DNA of 64,000 nucleotides from Ga0077555 sp050250755 (GCA_050250755.1 JBFWOB010000013.1:67561-131560); one strand, 5' to 3'. Shown: positions 1 to 9,232, numbered from the stretch's first letter. Made by a program: numbers and translations. The notes: generated by a model not told the origin, from the letters alone.

Positions 1-38
1 CTGCTCGGCGCAATGTGATGTCTTTGCATCGGTCGAGA

Positions 39-67
39 TTGACAGCGCAAAGCATGCTGAGCTTCAT
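39..67 (+). promoter_or_regulatory. Candidate promoter for the btu operon
   Basis: A perfect -35 hexamer TTGACA lies at 39-44. Seventeen bases on is a weak -10, CTTCAT at 62-67 (3 of 6 consensus positions). The predicted start would fall near 74, exactly where the riboswitch aptamer begins, which is the main support. The rest of 1-73 shows no gene. Confidence 0.35.
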
Positions 68-73
68 GCAGGA

Positions 74-285
74 GTGCCGGTTTTCGTGATCCGATTGGAT
101 CGCGAGTGAAAAGGGAACGCGGTGACGGACAGGCTTGCAGCCAAGCCTTTGCCCATACCGCGGCTGCCCCCGCAACTGTAGGCGGCGAGCCTGCGACCAT
201 TTCGTGCCACTGGCGGCGCCGTGAGGTGCTGTCGGGAAGGCGGGTCGGAGGCGCTTGAGCTGCAAGCCAGGAGACCTGCCGGCAC
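74..285 (+). promoter_or_regulatory. Cobalamin (B12) riboswitch aptamer
   Basis: The hallmark conserved blocks of an adenosylcobalamin-class riboswitch are present in order: AAAGGGAA near 110, GCCCCCGCAACTGTA near 166-180, a CACTG element near 208, GGGAAGGCGG near 234, and the B12 box GCCAGGAGACCTGCC at 266-280. The ends pair perfectly as helix P1: GTGCCGG at 74-80 with CCGGCAC at 279-285. It lies about 218 bp before btuB in the same direction. By family knowledge, cobalamin binding represses the downstream transport genes, here btuB-F-C-D. Confidence 0.95.
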
Positions 286-295
286 AAGTCGCCCA

Positions 296-320
296 TCTTC
301 CGCGCGGGGCGTGCGGAAGA
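296..320 (+). promoter_or_regulatory. Stem-loop after the riboswitch, possible expression platform
   Basis: TCTTCCGC at 296-303 pairs perfectly with GCGGAAGA at 313-320 around a 9-base loop, just after aptamer helix P1. No T-run follows, so it is not a standard intrinsic terminator. GTCGCC near 289 can also pair with GGCGAC near 337, which would enclose this hairpin. This is consistent with a structural switch, but nothing visible shows which state blocks expression. Confidence 0.4.
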
Positions 321-502
321 ACGGACTTGCCGTCGTGGCGACTGTGCAGTGGTGGGAGCAGTCGCGTGGAAAGCACCAGCAGGCCGGGTGAACGGGGTCC
401 TTGGTAATCCGGTTTCGTCGAGCGGATTTCGAGCCGCGTGCGCGAACCGTTTGAATGGGTGCAATCGGCGGCGCTCCCGCAGTCATCATGCGGGAGAAGA
501 CA

Positions 503-2671
503 ATGTTTCGTTTGAAATCGGCACGTCGCCATCGCAGCGCGCTCCTGGCGGGAGCAGCTTGTGCTGCAATGGTTGGCGTGTCTTCGGGAGGCGCGACGGC
601 GCAGACCGCGTTGCCGGGGATCGTCGTCGAGGGCGCGACGCTCTCGAAGCCAGCGCCGCCTCGGCCGCAACCGCCCCCTCAGCGGGCCCAGCGGGCGCCA
701 ACCCCGGCGCCAGCCCAGACCTCGGGGGACCCCGCGCCGGCAAATGCGGATGGTGACGTGTCGTTCGCCGACGTTGCCGCCGATAACGCTGTCAGCAGCG
801 ATCAAGAGGGCTATGCAGCGGATACGGTCGGCTCGAGCGTCACGGTCGTGACGGGCGCCGAGATCGAACGGCAACAGATCCGAAATGCGGCTGAAGCGCT
901 CCGTGGCCTGCCAGGTGTGTCGGTGAGCAGAAGCGGCAGCGTTGCGGGCCAAACTCAAGTCCGCATTCGTGGCGCCGAGGCCAATCATACGCTGGTTCTC
1001 ATTGACGGCATCGTCGCCAACCAGCCGGGCACCGGCGAGTTCGACTTCTCGAACCTGACGGCCGATCAGATCGAACGCATCGAGGTGATTCGCGGCGCGC
1101 AGTCGAGCCTCTATGGTTCGGGTGCGATCGGCGGCGTGGTGAATATCATCACGAAGCGGGGGCAGGGGCCGGCCAGCACCACGGTCTGGGCAGAGGCCGG
1201 GTCATTCAAGACGGCAGAAGCCGGCGCCACCGTCTCCGGCGGCAACGATCGCGCCCATGGGCTTATGTCGTATAGCGTGCGCAACTCGAACGGCTACAAC
1301 ATCTCGGTCGACGGAAATGAGACCGACGCGAGCGCAATCCGAAGCTTCATCATGAAAGGCGGCGTCTCGCCGACCGAGAATTTCTCGGTAGACGTGGTGG
1401 TGCGCAACGTGGACAAGCGCGGCGATCGCGACGGCGATCTGTTCGCGCTGTCCGGACTGTCGCGGCAGACGGATACGTTCAGCCATTTCGCTTCGAATGT
1501 CTGGTTGGCGGGTATCGAGGCAAAGTTGGACACGTTTGACCGTCGCCTCCAGCACCGCGTCCGCTACAACTATGCGGAGACTGTGCTCGAGGACACGGAC
1601 GTCAGCGATTTCGGCTCGCTCTATGCGCGCAACGACAACGTCCGTCGCAATGCGGCGTATATGGCGACGTTGGATCTCGGCACGCCTTCGCTTTCCGGCA
1701 TTCTGCGGCACAGCGTGACCGGCCTCGTCGAGCACGAGAACGAGACATTCAATCAGGTGACCGGAGACAACCTGACGCGCGAACGGAGCCGCCTTGCGTT
1801 CGCCGGCGAATATCGCGCCGATCTTTTCGACCGGCTGACCGTGACCGGCAACGTGCGTCACGATGACAACGACACCTTCGACGATTTTACGACCTGGCGC
1901 GCAGCGGCATCGCTGCGTCTCACCGATAAGCGCAGCCCGTGGGGCCTGCGGCCACACGCGAGCTATGGCACGGCGGTGAAATTGCCGACCATGGTCGAGC
2001 AATTTGGTCAGTTCGCTGGGTTCGTGCCCAATCCAAACCTCAAAGCTGAGGAGAGCACGGGGTGGGATGCCGGTATCGAGTTGTCGTTGGCGCGCGGCGC
2101 GTTCGTCGTTGATGCAACCTACTTCAGCGCCAACCTGGAGAACGAGATCGTCACGCGCTTCCTTCCGTTCTTCCAGTCGACCGTCGAGAACCTTGTTGGC
2201 GAAAGCACGCGCGAAGGTGTGGAGCTTTCGGCGCGCTGGAACCCGCTGAAGTGGCTGTCGCTCGGTGCGGCCTACACGTGGCTCGACGCACGCGATGATG
2301 CGGGGCTTCCGGAGATCCGGCGAGCACGTGACTCAGGCCGGCTCGATGCAACTATGGCGTTTGCTGGCGGTCGCGGCAGCGTGACGGTCGCGGCAATCTA
2401 TAACGGCACCACCCCGGACTTCGCGTTCGGCCTGCCGAATTTCGATACCGTACGCGTGCGCCTCGACGATTACTGGCTGGGTACGATTGCCGCCCGCTAC
2501 GAGCTGCGTCCGGGCGTCGAAGTCTTTGGCCGCATTGAGAATCTGTTCGACGCCGACTACCAGGAGGTCTACGGCTTCGAAACGGCAGGGATGGCCGCCT
2601 ATGCCGGCCTGAAGGTCAAATTCGGCGGCAACGACGGCGTCGGCAGCCAGCATCGAGATCGTGAGGAGTGA
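503..2671 (+). CDS. btuB: TonB-dependent vitamin B12 receptor BtuB
   Basis: Outer-membrane receptor that binds cobalamin and, powered by TonB, moves it to the periplasm. The 722-residue product has a signal peptide (about residues 1-34, ending ATAQ), then a TonB-box-like stretch GIVVEGAT. A proline-rich linker follows, then a plug domain with VTVVTGAEIERQQ and VLIDGIVANQ, then a long beta-barrel ending in KFGG plus a short tail. The ATG at 503 was chosen over in-frame ATGs at 455 and 488 because GGAG at 493-496 is correctly spaced and the signal peptide begins there. Substrate specificity rests on the upstream B12 riboswitch and the downstream BtuFCD genes. The Pro-rich linker between TonB box and plug is longer than in enteric BtuB. 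Confidence 0.93.
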   Translation: MFRLKSARRHRSALLAGAACAAMVGVSSGGATAQTALPGIVVEGATLSKPAPPRPQPPPQRAQRAPTPAPAQTSGDPAPANADGDVSFADVAADNAVSSDQEGYAADTVGSSVTVVTGAEIERQQIRNAAEALRGLPGVSVSRSGSVAGQTQVRIRGAEANHTLVLIDGIVANQPGTGEFDFSNLTADQIERIEVIRGAQSSLYGSGAIGGVVNIITKRGQGPASTTVWAEAGSFKTAEAGATVSGGNDRAHGLMSYSVRNSNGYNISVDGNETDASAIRSFIMKGGVSPTENFSVDVVVRNVDKRGDRDGDLFALSGLSRQTDTFSHFASNVWLAGIEAKLDTFDRRLQHRVRYNYAETVLEDTDVSDFGSLYARNDNVRRNAAYMATLDLGTPSLSGILRHSVTGLVEHENETFNQVTGDNLTRERSRLAFAGEYRADLFDRLTVTGNVRHDDNDTFDDFTTWRAAASLRLTDKRSPWGLRPHASYGTAVKLPTMVEQFGQFAGFVPNPNLKAEESTGWDAGIELSLARGAFVVDATYFSANLENEIVTRFLPFFQSTVENLVGESTREGVELSARWNPLKWLSLGAAYTWLDARDDAGLPEIRRARDSGRLDATMAFAGGRGSVTVAAIYNGTTPDFAFGLPNFDTVRVRLDDYWLGTIAARYELRPGVEVFGRIENLFDADYQEVYGFETAGMAAYAGLKVKFGGNDGVGSQHRDREE

Positions 2672-2678
2672 GGACGAA

Positions 2679-3536
2679 GTGGGTGGTGTTGCGCGAGTAG
2701 CGATTGCCATCGTGGCGATGATCTTTCTGGCGTCGCAAAGCCGCGCCGCGCCGCGCCGCATCGTCTCGCTGAACCTATGTACCGACGAGATCCTGCTGGA
2801 TCTCGTCCCACCTGACCGCATCGCAGCCGTCAGTCATCTGGCAGCCGATCCGCTCGTTTCCGCGGTGGCGGACCGCGCATTGTCCTTGCCGTCGACGCGT
2901 GGCGAAGCCGAAAGCGTTTTGGCGCTCGATCCCGATCTCATCCTCGCCGGAACGTGGACCACCCCGGCGACCCTCGATCTCCTCGAGAGGATAGGGCGGC
3001 GCGTCGTGCGGGTTCCGTCGACCAGCGACCTTGATGGCATTCGGGACGCCATTCGCCAAGTTGCAGCCGTTGTCGACGAGGTCGAGAAAGGCGAAGCCCT
3101 GATCCGTTCCTTCGAAGCGGACCTGGAAGCAGCCCGCGCCGGGCATCGCACTGGGCGGCCACCGCCATCTGCGCTGGTCTATCAGGTGAATGGCCTGTCT
3201 GCGGGGCCGGGAAGCCTTGCCGACACGCTCATTCGCGCCGCTGGGCTTACCAATCATGCGGAAACGCTGGGCCTCGGGGCCGGCGGGGCACTGCCGCTCG
3301 AGGTACTGGCGGCAAGCCCGCCCGATCTCGTCATTCTCTCGGGGCCGGCCGACGAATATCGCACGGTGTTGGCGGAGAACCTGCGACACCCGGCGCTGGC
3401 CGCGGTGCTCGCCACCCATGCTTCCGTCACCATACCTTGGCGCTTGTGGCTCTGCGGAACACACTACGCGGGCAAAGCCGTGCGGCGGATGGCCGACGCC
3501 CGACGCAGGCTCGACGACCGAGGCCGAGCAAGATGA
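2679..3536 (+). CDS. btuF: Cobalamin-binding periplasmic protein BtuF
   Basis: Periplasmic substrate-binding protein that delivers B12 to the BtuCD importer. The product is about 285 residues with a short signal peptide ending SRAAP and the family opening RRIVSLNLCTDEILLDL. The two-lobed helical-backbone fold is suggested by the ALDPDLILAGTW segment and the PPDLVILSG segment of the second lobe. A GTG at 2661 would overlap btuB by 11 bases. The GTG at 2679 has GAGG about 6 bases upstream and gives a better signal peptide. The end overlaps the permease start by 4 bases (ATGA), indicating translational coupling. Confidence 0.88.
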   Translation: MGGVARVAIAIVAMIFLASQSRAAPRRIVSLNLCTDEILLDLVPPDRIAAVSHLAADPLVSAVADRALSLPSTRGEAESVLALDPDLILAGTWTTPATLDLLERIGRRVVRVPSTSDLDGIRDAIRQVAAVVDEVEKGEALIRSFEADLEAARAGHRTGRPPPSALVYQVNGLSAGPGSLADTLIRAAGLTNHAETLGLGAGGALPLEVLAASPPDLVILSGPADEYRTVLAENLRHPALAAVLATHASVTIPWRLWLCGTHYAGKAVRRMADARRRLDDRGRAR

Positions 3537-4534
3537 AGGCTCAGCCGCTCGTTTCGGGCGCGGCCTCCAGGGATCGCTCCGCGGCGACGATTCCAGTGTT
3601 GGCTGGCACAGTCGTTTTGCTCGCCGTGCTGTCCATGCTGGTCGGTGCCGCCGGCCTCGGTGTGCCACCCCACGCTGCCGATCTCATCCTACTGGAAATC
3701 CGTTTGCCGCGGACGTTGCTGGCGATTTTGGTGGGCGGTGGGCTCGGGCTGACGGGCGCCGTACTTCAGGGCTATTTGCGTAATCCGCTCGCAGAGCCCG
3801 GTATCATCGGCATTGCCGGGGGCGCAGGCCTCGGCGCTGTTTTAGCCATACATTCGGGTGCTTCCGCTGCGTTCGTCCTGGCGCTGCCGTTGGGCGGTCT
3901 TTTGGGCGCCGCGATCGCCATGGTGGGCGTTCTGTTGCTTGCAGGACCGCGCAGCGGCGGCCTCAGCCTCATTCTCGCGGGCGTCGCAATCTCGAGTCTT
4001 TCATCGGCGCTGATTTCCGGCGTGCTGGCCCTGTCGCGCAATCCCTTTGCGGCCGTCGAGATCGTGTTCTGGCTTCTGGGCTCGCTCGCCGACCGGAGCT
4101 TGACCCACGTCTGGCTGGCTGTGCCTTTCATCGTTGCGGGATCGGCCATGCTGCTCACGTCCGGCACCGCGCTCGATGCGTTGACGCTCGGCAGCGACGT
4201 GGCCGCCAACCTGGGCATCGATCAGGCGCGGCTCAGGTTGAAAATAGTGACCGGTGCGACCCTCGTTGTCGGCGCCGCGACCGCAGTTGCCGGCATCATT
4301 GGGTTCGTGGGGCTCGTCGTGCCGCATTTGCTCCGCCCGCTGGTGGGACACGTTCCGTCGCGGCTGCTTCCGGCGAGTTTGCTCGGGGGCGCCGCCCTGC
4401 TGCTGGCGGCCGATCTCGTATTGCGCATCGTGACACCGGCAGGCGAGCTGCGGCTTGGTGTGGTCACCGCCTTGATCGGAACGCCGTTCTTTCTATGGCT
4501 CGTTGTCCGCTCGCGTCGGGAGCTCGAGCCATGA
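3533..4534 (+). CDS. btuC: Cobalamin ABC transporter permease BtuC (FecCD family)
   Basis: Inner-membrane permease of the B12 importer, 333 residues with about ten hydrophobic helices. It carries FecCD landmarks: RLPRTLLAILVGGGLGLTG near the N-terminus, LRNPLAEPGIIGIAGGAGLG, and the coupling-loop region GIIGFVGLVVPHLLRPLVG near residue 255. It starts at the ATG in an ATGA overlap with btuF, so an upstream in-frame start at 3437 was rejected. It ends in a second ATGA overlap with the ATPase gene. The order btuB-F-C-D under a B12 riboswitch fixes the substrate assignment. Confidence 0.92.
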   Translation: MKAQPLVSGAASRDRSAATIPVLAGTVVLLAVLSMLVGAAGLGVPPHAADLILLEIRLPRTLLAILVGGGLGLTGAVLQGYLRNPLAEPGIIGIAGGAGLGAVLAIHSGASAAFVLALPLGGLLGAAIAMVGVLLLAGPRSGGLSLILAGVAISSLSSALISGVLALSRNPFAAVEIVFWLLGSLADRSLTHVWLAVPFIVAGSAMLLTSGTALDALTLGSDVAANLGIDQARLRLKIVTGATLVVGAATAVAGIIGFVGLVVPHLLRPLVGHVPSRLLPASLLGGAALLLAADLVLRIVTPAGELRLGVVTALIGTPFFLWLVVRSRRELEP

Positions 4535-5331
4535 CCCTGCGCGCGCGCGATGTGGGGGTGGCCTTGGGCGGCCGACGGATCCTGTCTGGTGTGACCCTTG
4601 CCTGCGGAGCGGGCCGGATTACGGGGATCATCGGGCCGAACGGGGCGGGAAAGTCCACGATCATGCGCGCGCTCGCGGGCCTCGTGCCGTTGATCGAGGG
4701 CGCGATCGATTTCGACGGAACGGAAATTTCGGCGCGTCCGGTCGCCGCCAGAGGCCGTCTTCTGGCCTATCTGCCGCAAGATCGCGCCGTTCACTGGCCG
4801 CTATCGGTGCGTCGCGTCGTAGGGTTGGGTCGGCTGCCAATCCGCAATGACGGTGGCCGGGATGCGGTGGCGCATTCTGAGCGCGTGGTCGATGCTGCAC
4901 TGCGGTCGATGGACGTTGACCATCTGGCGGATCGCCCGGTTTCCGAGCTTTCTGGCGGTGAGCTTGCGCGTGTGCTCTTTGCCCGAGCGCTGGCGCAGGA
5001 GGCGCCGGTTATTTTGGCCGACGAGCCGACCGCCGGGCTGGATCCCGCCCACGCCCTGGGCCTGTTCGAGGTTCTCGGCCGGCTCGCGGCAGACGGCCGC
5101 ACCATCGTCGTGGCACTTCACGATCTCTCGCTTGCGGCTCGCTTCTGCCATGAAGTCGTGATGATGGCATCCGGGAGTGTGGTGGCTTCGGGATCGCCAG
5201 CCGAGACCCTGACCGACGCGCGCCTGCAAAGTGTGTTCGGCGCGCGAATGGCGGTCGGGTCAGTAGGAGGCGTTCCTGTCGTGGTGCCTGTCGAGCCGTT
5301 GTCGTCGAGGGAATATCCTCCGCGAGTATGA
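4531..5331 (+). CDS. btuD: Cobalamin ABC transporter ATP-binding protein BtuD
   Basis: Cytoplasmic ATPase that powers the BtuC permease, 266 residues. Walker A is GPNGAGKST near residue 40, the ABC signature is ELSGGELARVLFARAL near 140, and Walker B is VILADEPTAGLD near 165, with the switch histidine in VVALHDLSLAARF. The chosen ATG overlaps the btuC stop by 4 bases. It closes the btuBFCD transport set and is separated by 31 bases from a patatin-like gene that may share the transcript. Confidence 0.92.
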   Translation: MTLRARDVGVALGGRRILSGVTLACGAGRITGIIGPNGAGKSTIMRALAGLVPLIEGAIDFDGTEISARPVAARGRLLAYLPQDRAVHWPLSVRRVVGLGRLPIRNDGGRDAVAHSERVVDAALRSMDVDHLADRPVSELSGGELARVLFARALAQEAPVILADEPTAGLDPAHALGLFEVLGRLAADGRTIVVALHDLSLAARFCHEVVMMASGSVVASGSPAETLTDARLQSVFGARMAVGSVGGVPVVVPVEPLSSREYPPRV

Positions 5332-5362
5332 CGAGGTATGACCGGGCGCCCGAAGAAGCAAA

Positions 5363-6496
5363 TTGGCGACCAAACAGGTCGGGGTGGCGGGTGTGCTGGG
5401 CTTTCGCAAACGCGGCTTGAAAATCAATCTTGCGTTGCAAGGCGGTGGGGCGCACGGCGCCTTCACATGGGGCGTGCTCGATCGGCTGCTTGACGAGAGT
5501 GATATCGAATTCGGATGGATCAGCGGAACGTCGGCCGGCGCGGTCAACGCGGTGGCGCTGGCCGATGGTCTAGCGGAAGGCGGTCGCTCCGGCGCACGGG
5601 ATAAGCTACGGGCCGTCTGGGAGGCGGTTATCGAAGCCGGCGTTCCCGACCTCCTCCGCCTCAATCCGTTCCTCTACGGCATGAGTCGTTCGCCGACGAT
5701 GGGTCAGGTTGCGTCGCTGTTCTCGCCCTATGATTTCAATCCGCTCGGCTTCGATCCGATGCGCAAGCTGCTCGATTCAGCCATCGATTTTGAACGTTTG
5801 CGCGCGTTCAAGAAAGTAGAGCTGCTGATCGCCGCAACCGACGTGGCAACCGCCCGCCCGAGGCTCTTCCGCCGCCACGAGATGTCGATCGAGGCCGTGC
5901 TCGCATCGGCCTGTCTGCCGCAGGTCCACCACGCCGTGGAGATCGAAGGGCGCGCCTATTGGGACGGCGGCTTCTCTGCCAATCCCGACTTGGCAACGCT
6001 CGCCGGCGAAAGCCCCGTAGGCGACACGCTGCTCGTGCTGCTCAATCCGATCGAGAAAACCGAGCGCCCCCGGTCCGCTCGCGAGATCGCAGCCGACGTC
6101 AGTCGGGTGACGTTTAGTCAGCCGCTGATCCGGGATGTGATCCAGATCGCAGCGTTTCAAGCGGGCTTTTCCCGCTCGCGGTGGCGGGGGCCGCGGTCTC
6201 GTGCGGAGCGCGTCGCGGTCCACAGATTCCACATGGTCGAGGCGGGGCGGCACACCAACACGCTGGCGCCGGAATCGAAGATGCGACCGGAACGCGCCCT
6301 GCTCACCTATCTGCACAATGCCGGCCGCGAGGAGGCACGCCGCTGGCTGGCGCGATCCAAGGGCGATATCGGGCGCCGCTCGTCCGTCGATCTTGCCGCA
6401 CGGCTGTTGGGGCCGCTTCGATCGGTGCCGCCGGAGCCTGTCACTGCCAGCCTGCCGGATGAGATGCCGGCGGAGGAGCGGGAAGTGAGGCTGTAG
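5363..6496 (+). CDS. Patatin-like phospholipase family protein
   Basis: Predicted cytoplasmic lipid acyl hydrolase of the patatin/RssA type, 377 residues. All catalytic features are present: oxyanion loop LQGGGAHGAF near residue 27, nucleophile elbow GTSAG near 55 (serine of the Ser-Asp dyad), and DGGFSANP near 197 with the catalytic aspartate. No signal peptide is visible. The start appears to be TTG at 5363; no in-frame ATG is available before the oxyanion loop. It lies 31 bases after btuD with no terminator visible between, so it may be transcribed with the B12 operon, although no functional link to cobalamin is known. The natural substrate is unknown. Confidence 0.85.
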   Translation: MATKQVGVAGVLGFRKRGLKINLALQGGGAHGAFTWGVLDRLLDESDIEFGWISGTSAGAVNAVALADGLAEGGRSGARDKLRAVWEAVIEAGVPDLLRLNPFLYGMSRSPTMGQVASLFSPYDFNPLGFDPMRKLLDSAIDFERLRAFKKVELLIAATDVATARPRLFRRHEMSIEAVLASACLPQVHHAVEIEGRAYWDGGFSANPDLATLAGESPVGDTLLVLLNPIEKTERPRSAREIAADVSRVTFSQPLIRDVIQIAAFQAGFSRSRWRGPRSRAERVAVHRFHMVEAGRHTNTLAPESKMRPERALLTYLHNAGREEARRWLARSKGDIGRRSSVDLAARLLGPLRSVPPEPVTASLPDEMPAEEREVRL

Positions 6497-6515
6497 GCAG
6501 CCCTTCCCGCGCCGA

Positions 6516-6926
6516 TCAGTCGAGATCGACCACGGCCTTCACGAGAAACGTACGCAGCGAGCCATCCTGCTCTTTGATGGAGACGTACTCACCGGGCGCA
6601 AATTTGTGCTCGTTGAAGCGATAGCCTGCGTCGTCGTTGTTCGGATCGCCATGGACGTCGTAGTGGAAGGCCCATGACCCGCCCGGCTTGTGTACGAGGT
6701 GACCGACCTCGGGGGGCTCGTCACCGCCCATACGTTTGACCCGGCACCGCTCACGGGTGTGCTTCCAAGCTTCGGCATCGACGTGGCCATCGGCATCCAG
6801 CGGCGCAACGAACTCATATCTGTGCTGCGCACTGCCGGCGGGATGGTCATGATCCCGCGCCAGCTCGAGGTGGATATAGCGGAGCAGTTTCTGTGCTGCT
6901 GCGTTGGTCATAGTGTGGCTCGGCAT
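6516..6926 (-). CDS. Conserved hypothetical protein
   Basis: A 136-residue acidic, soluble protein with no signal peptide or membrane segment. It opens with a helical stretch AAQKLLRYIHLELARDHDHP and has a Gly/Trp segment, KPGGSWAFHYDVHG, then GEYVSIKEQDGSLRTF. The layout resembles small conserved alphaproteobacterial proteins of unknown function. The ATG is supported by GAGG 8 bases upstream. It converges with the patatin gene, 19 bp apart. No function can be proposed. Confidence 0.7.
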   Translation of the reverse strand: MPSHTMTNAAAQKLLRYIHLELARDHDHPAGSAQHRYEFVAPLDADGHVDAEAWKHTRERCRVKRMGGDEPPEVGHLVHKPGGSWAFHYDVHGDPNNDDAGYRFNEHKFAPGEYVSIKEQDGSLRTFLVKAVVDLD

Positions 6927-7087
6927 CTCGGTTTCCTCGCCGCGGAGCTATCGCGTGTCGCCAACTCGGATTTCAACTTGAGGCCGTATGGGCATTGTAG
7001 CGTTGACGGGCATCAACTCGCCAGCCTCTTGAAGAGACGAGGCTGCGCACGTTTGTCGGCGAGAGCAGCCAAAAATGAGAGAGCTCG

Positions 7088-8344
7088 ATGAGCGGCGAAG
7101 CAGGAGAGATCGGCGCGAGGTCAGCCCATCTGGCGGAGGCGCCGACACTGAGGCGCGGGCTTGGGCTCGGGTTGCTGGTTCTTTACGGGCTGGGCGTAAC
7201 GGTCGGCGCCGGTATCTATGTGCTGGTCGGTGCTGCCGCAGCGCGGGCGGGCGTGCATGCTCCGGTCGCGTTCCTGATAGCCGCGGCCGTCATGGCGCTT
7301 TCCGCCGCGAGCTTCGCCGAGTTGGCAACGCGCATGCCTGTCAGCGCGGGGGAGGCGGCCTATGTCGAAGCTGGGCTGCGCTCGAAAGTCGTGTCCTTGC
7401 TGGTCGGGCTGCTCGTCATCGCCGCGGGTGTGATCTCGGCAGCCGCGATCAGCCAGGGCGCAGCGGGCTATATCGGCGTTCTGGTGCCGCTGCCACCAAC
7501 TGCACTCGTTGCTGGTGTCGTCATCATGATGGGCATCGTCGCTGCCTGGGGCATTACCGAGGCCATTGCGCTTGCTGCCGTCATGACGCTGATCGAGGTG
7601 GGCGGTCTTCTGGCGATTGTGGCGGCCGGTTTGTGGCGCGATCCGTCAGTTCTGAGCGACCTGACGCTGGCGTTTCACGGTCTCGGCACGGCAGCCCCGT
7701 GGCATGGGATATTGGGTGCCAGCCTCGTCGCGTTCTTCGCATTTATCGGCTTCGAAGGCATCGTGAATGTCGCGGAGGAGGTGAAACGGCCCGAGCGCAC
7801 CTTGCCGCTCGCAATAGCGGTGACATTGGTCGTCAGCTCTCTGCTCTACCTTGCGGTGGTATGGGTGATCATTCGCTCCGTTCCGGCATCGGAGCTTGCT
7901 ACAGCAACCGCCCCGCTCAGTCTGGCGTATGAGCATCTGACCGGCGCATCGCCCATCGTGATCTCGCTGATCGCGATCTTCGCCACGATCAATGGCGTGA
8001 TCGTGCAGATGATCATGTCGTCACGCGTCGTCTACGGGCTGTCACGCCGAGGCATGCTTCCCGCGGCGCTCGGACGTGTCGATAAACGCACGCACACGCC
8101 ACTGCTGGCGACGGCGCTGGTCGTGGTTGTCGTTCTCGGCTTGGCCGTAGCGTTTCCGATCGATCGTCTTGCCGACGCCACCACGCGCGTGATGCTCGTC
8201 GTCTTCGCGTTCGTCAACGTGTCGCTGCTTGCTCTGAAGATGCGCGGTGACACCCCGAAGGCTCCCTTCGAGGTGCCGGCCGTCGTACCGGCCATCGCGG
8301 CCCTGAGCTGCATCGCCCTGCTGATTGCTGATCTTCTGAGCTAG
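7088..8344 (+). CDS. APC superfamily amino acid permease
   Basis: Inner-membrane amino acid/polyamine/organocation transporter, 418 residues with about 12 hydrophobic helices. The first helix carries the APC glycine-rich unwound substrate-binding segment, GLGVTVGAGIYVLVGAAA. Helix 6 contains AFFAFIGFEGIVNVAEEVKRP, a classic APC motif. No soluble C-terminal domain is present. Substrate cannot be read from sequence. It converges with the universal stress protein gene, with a GC-rich hairpin between them. Confidence 0.88.
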   Translation: MSGEAGEIGARSAHLAEAPTLRRGLGLGLLVLYGLGVTVGAGIYVLVGAAAARAGVHAPVAFLIAAAVMALSAASFAELATRMPVSAGEAAYVEAGLRSKVVSLLVGLLVIAAGVISAAAISQGAAGYIGVLVPLPPTALVAGVVIMMGIVAAWGITEAIALAAVMTLIEVGGLLAIVAAGLWRDPSVLSDLTLAFHGLGTAAPWHGILGASLVAFFAFIGFEGIVNVAEEVKRPERTLPLAIAVTLVVSSLLYLAVVWVIIRSVPASELATATAPLSLAYEHLTGASPIVISLIAIFATINGVIVQMIMSSRVVYGLSRRGMLPAALGRVDKRTHTPLLATALVVVVVLGLAVAFPIDRLADATTRVMLVVFAFVNVSLLALKMRGDTPKAPFEVPAVVPAIAALSCIALLIADLLS

Positions 8345-8360
8345 AAAAGCGAGCTGCAGG

Positions 8361-8378
8361 GGCGGGGTTTTCCCCGCC
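8361..8378. terminator. GC hairpin between convergent genes
   Basis: GGCGGGG at 8361-8367 pairs perfectly with CCCCGCC at 8372-8378 around TTTT. It sits between the convergent permease and stress-protein genes and could act on either strand. No clear T-run follows immediately, so termination is inferred from position. Confidence 0.45.
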
Positions 8379-8395
8379 GCACGAGTTGACCGATT

Positions 8396-9232
8396 TCAGT
8401 GGGACAGGAGCACAGGCACGGTCATGTGCTCGAGGATGTCGCGAGTCGCGCCTCCGAAAACGAACTCTCGCATCCGTGAGTGACCCCACGCGCCCATGAC
8501 GAGCAGATCAGACGAGTCATCGGAGACGCCGGACAGGAGAATGTCACCGACCCCAACCTCACTGGAGGTCGTCGACGACACCTCGCATTTGACATCGTGG
8601 CGCGCCAAGGTCTCCGCGATCGCGGCGCCGGGCACGTCTCCCGCCATCTCCCGCTCGCTCTGAGGATTCACCCAAACAATACGGACACGCTGGGCTTCCG
8701 TCAGGAGCGGAAGCGCATCGAAGACGGCGCGCGTGGCTTCCCGGCGCCCATTCCAGGCGATCGTGACTCGTTCTCCGATCGTCGGGAAGCGTCCGCTATG
8801 GGGGATCATCAGCACGGGACGGCCGGATTCGATGATGATCCGTTCCGGCACGTCGAGCACGCCCGAAAAGTCGAAGCTGCTGTCGCGCTGCCCGGCAATG
8901 ATCAGATCCGCGCAGCGCGCTTCCTCGATAACGCAATCCACAACACTTCGGCCGCCGGGTTCAGTGAGGCGCCATTCCGGTACGATGGAGCGTCCTCGGC
9001 TGGCATCTTCGAAAGCCTTGCGAACGCGATCCGCCTCATCGCGGAACGTCCTGAGGCCAGCTTCGATGTAACCGGCCCCGAACGCGTTCGGCCCGTAAAC
9101 CGGGATCGGTGGCATCACGTAGAGAGCGATGACGTGTGCGTTGAACCGCTGGCCGATGTTCGTCGCCGCATCGATGAGACCTGCAACCCGGCGCTCATCG
9201 TTCAGGTGAATGACAATCGTCTTGTAGGACAT
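8396..9232 (-). CDS. Tandem-domain universal stress protein (UspA family)
   Basis: A 278-residue cytoplasmic stress protein made of two Usp folds. The first domain opens KTIVIHLNDERRVAGLIDAA and contains ADLIIAGQRD; the second begins near residue 155 with VTIAWNGRREATRAV. Only the second domain keeps the ATP-binding pattern G-x2-G-x9-GG (GAWGHSRMREFVFGG). The first is degenerate, as is usual in tandem Usp proteins. The start has a strong AGGAGAAG ribosome-binding site. The specific stress is unknown. Confidence 0.9.
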   Translation of the reverse strand: MSYKTIVIHLNDERRVAGLIDAATNIGQRFNAHVIALYVMPPIPVYGPNAFGAGYIEAGLRTFRDEADRVRKAFEDASRGRSIVPEWRLTEPGGRSVVDCVIEEARCADLIIAGQRDSSFDFSGVLDVPERIIIESGRPVLMIPHSGRFPTIGERVTIAWNGRREATRAVFDALPLLTEAQRVRIVWVNPQSEREMAGDVPGAAIAETLARHDVKCEVSSTTSSEVGVGDILLSGVSDDSSDLLVMGAWGHSRMREFVFGGATRDILEHMTVPVLLSH

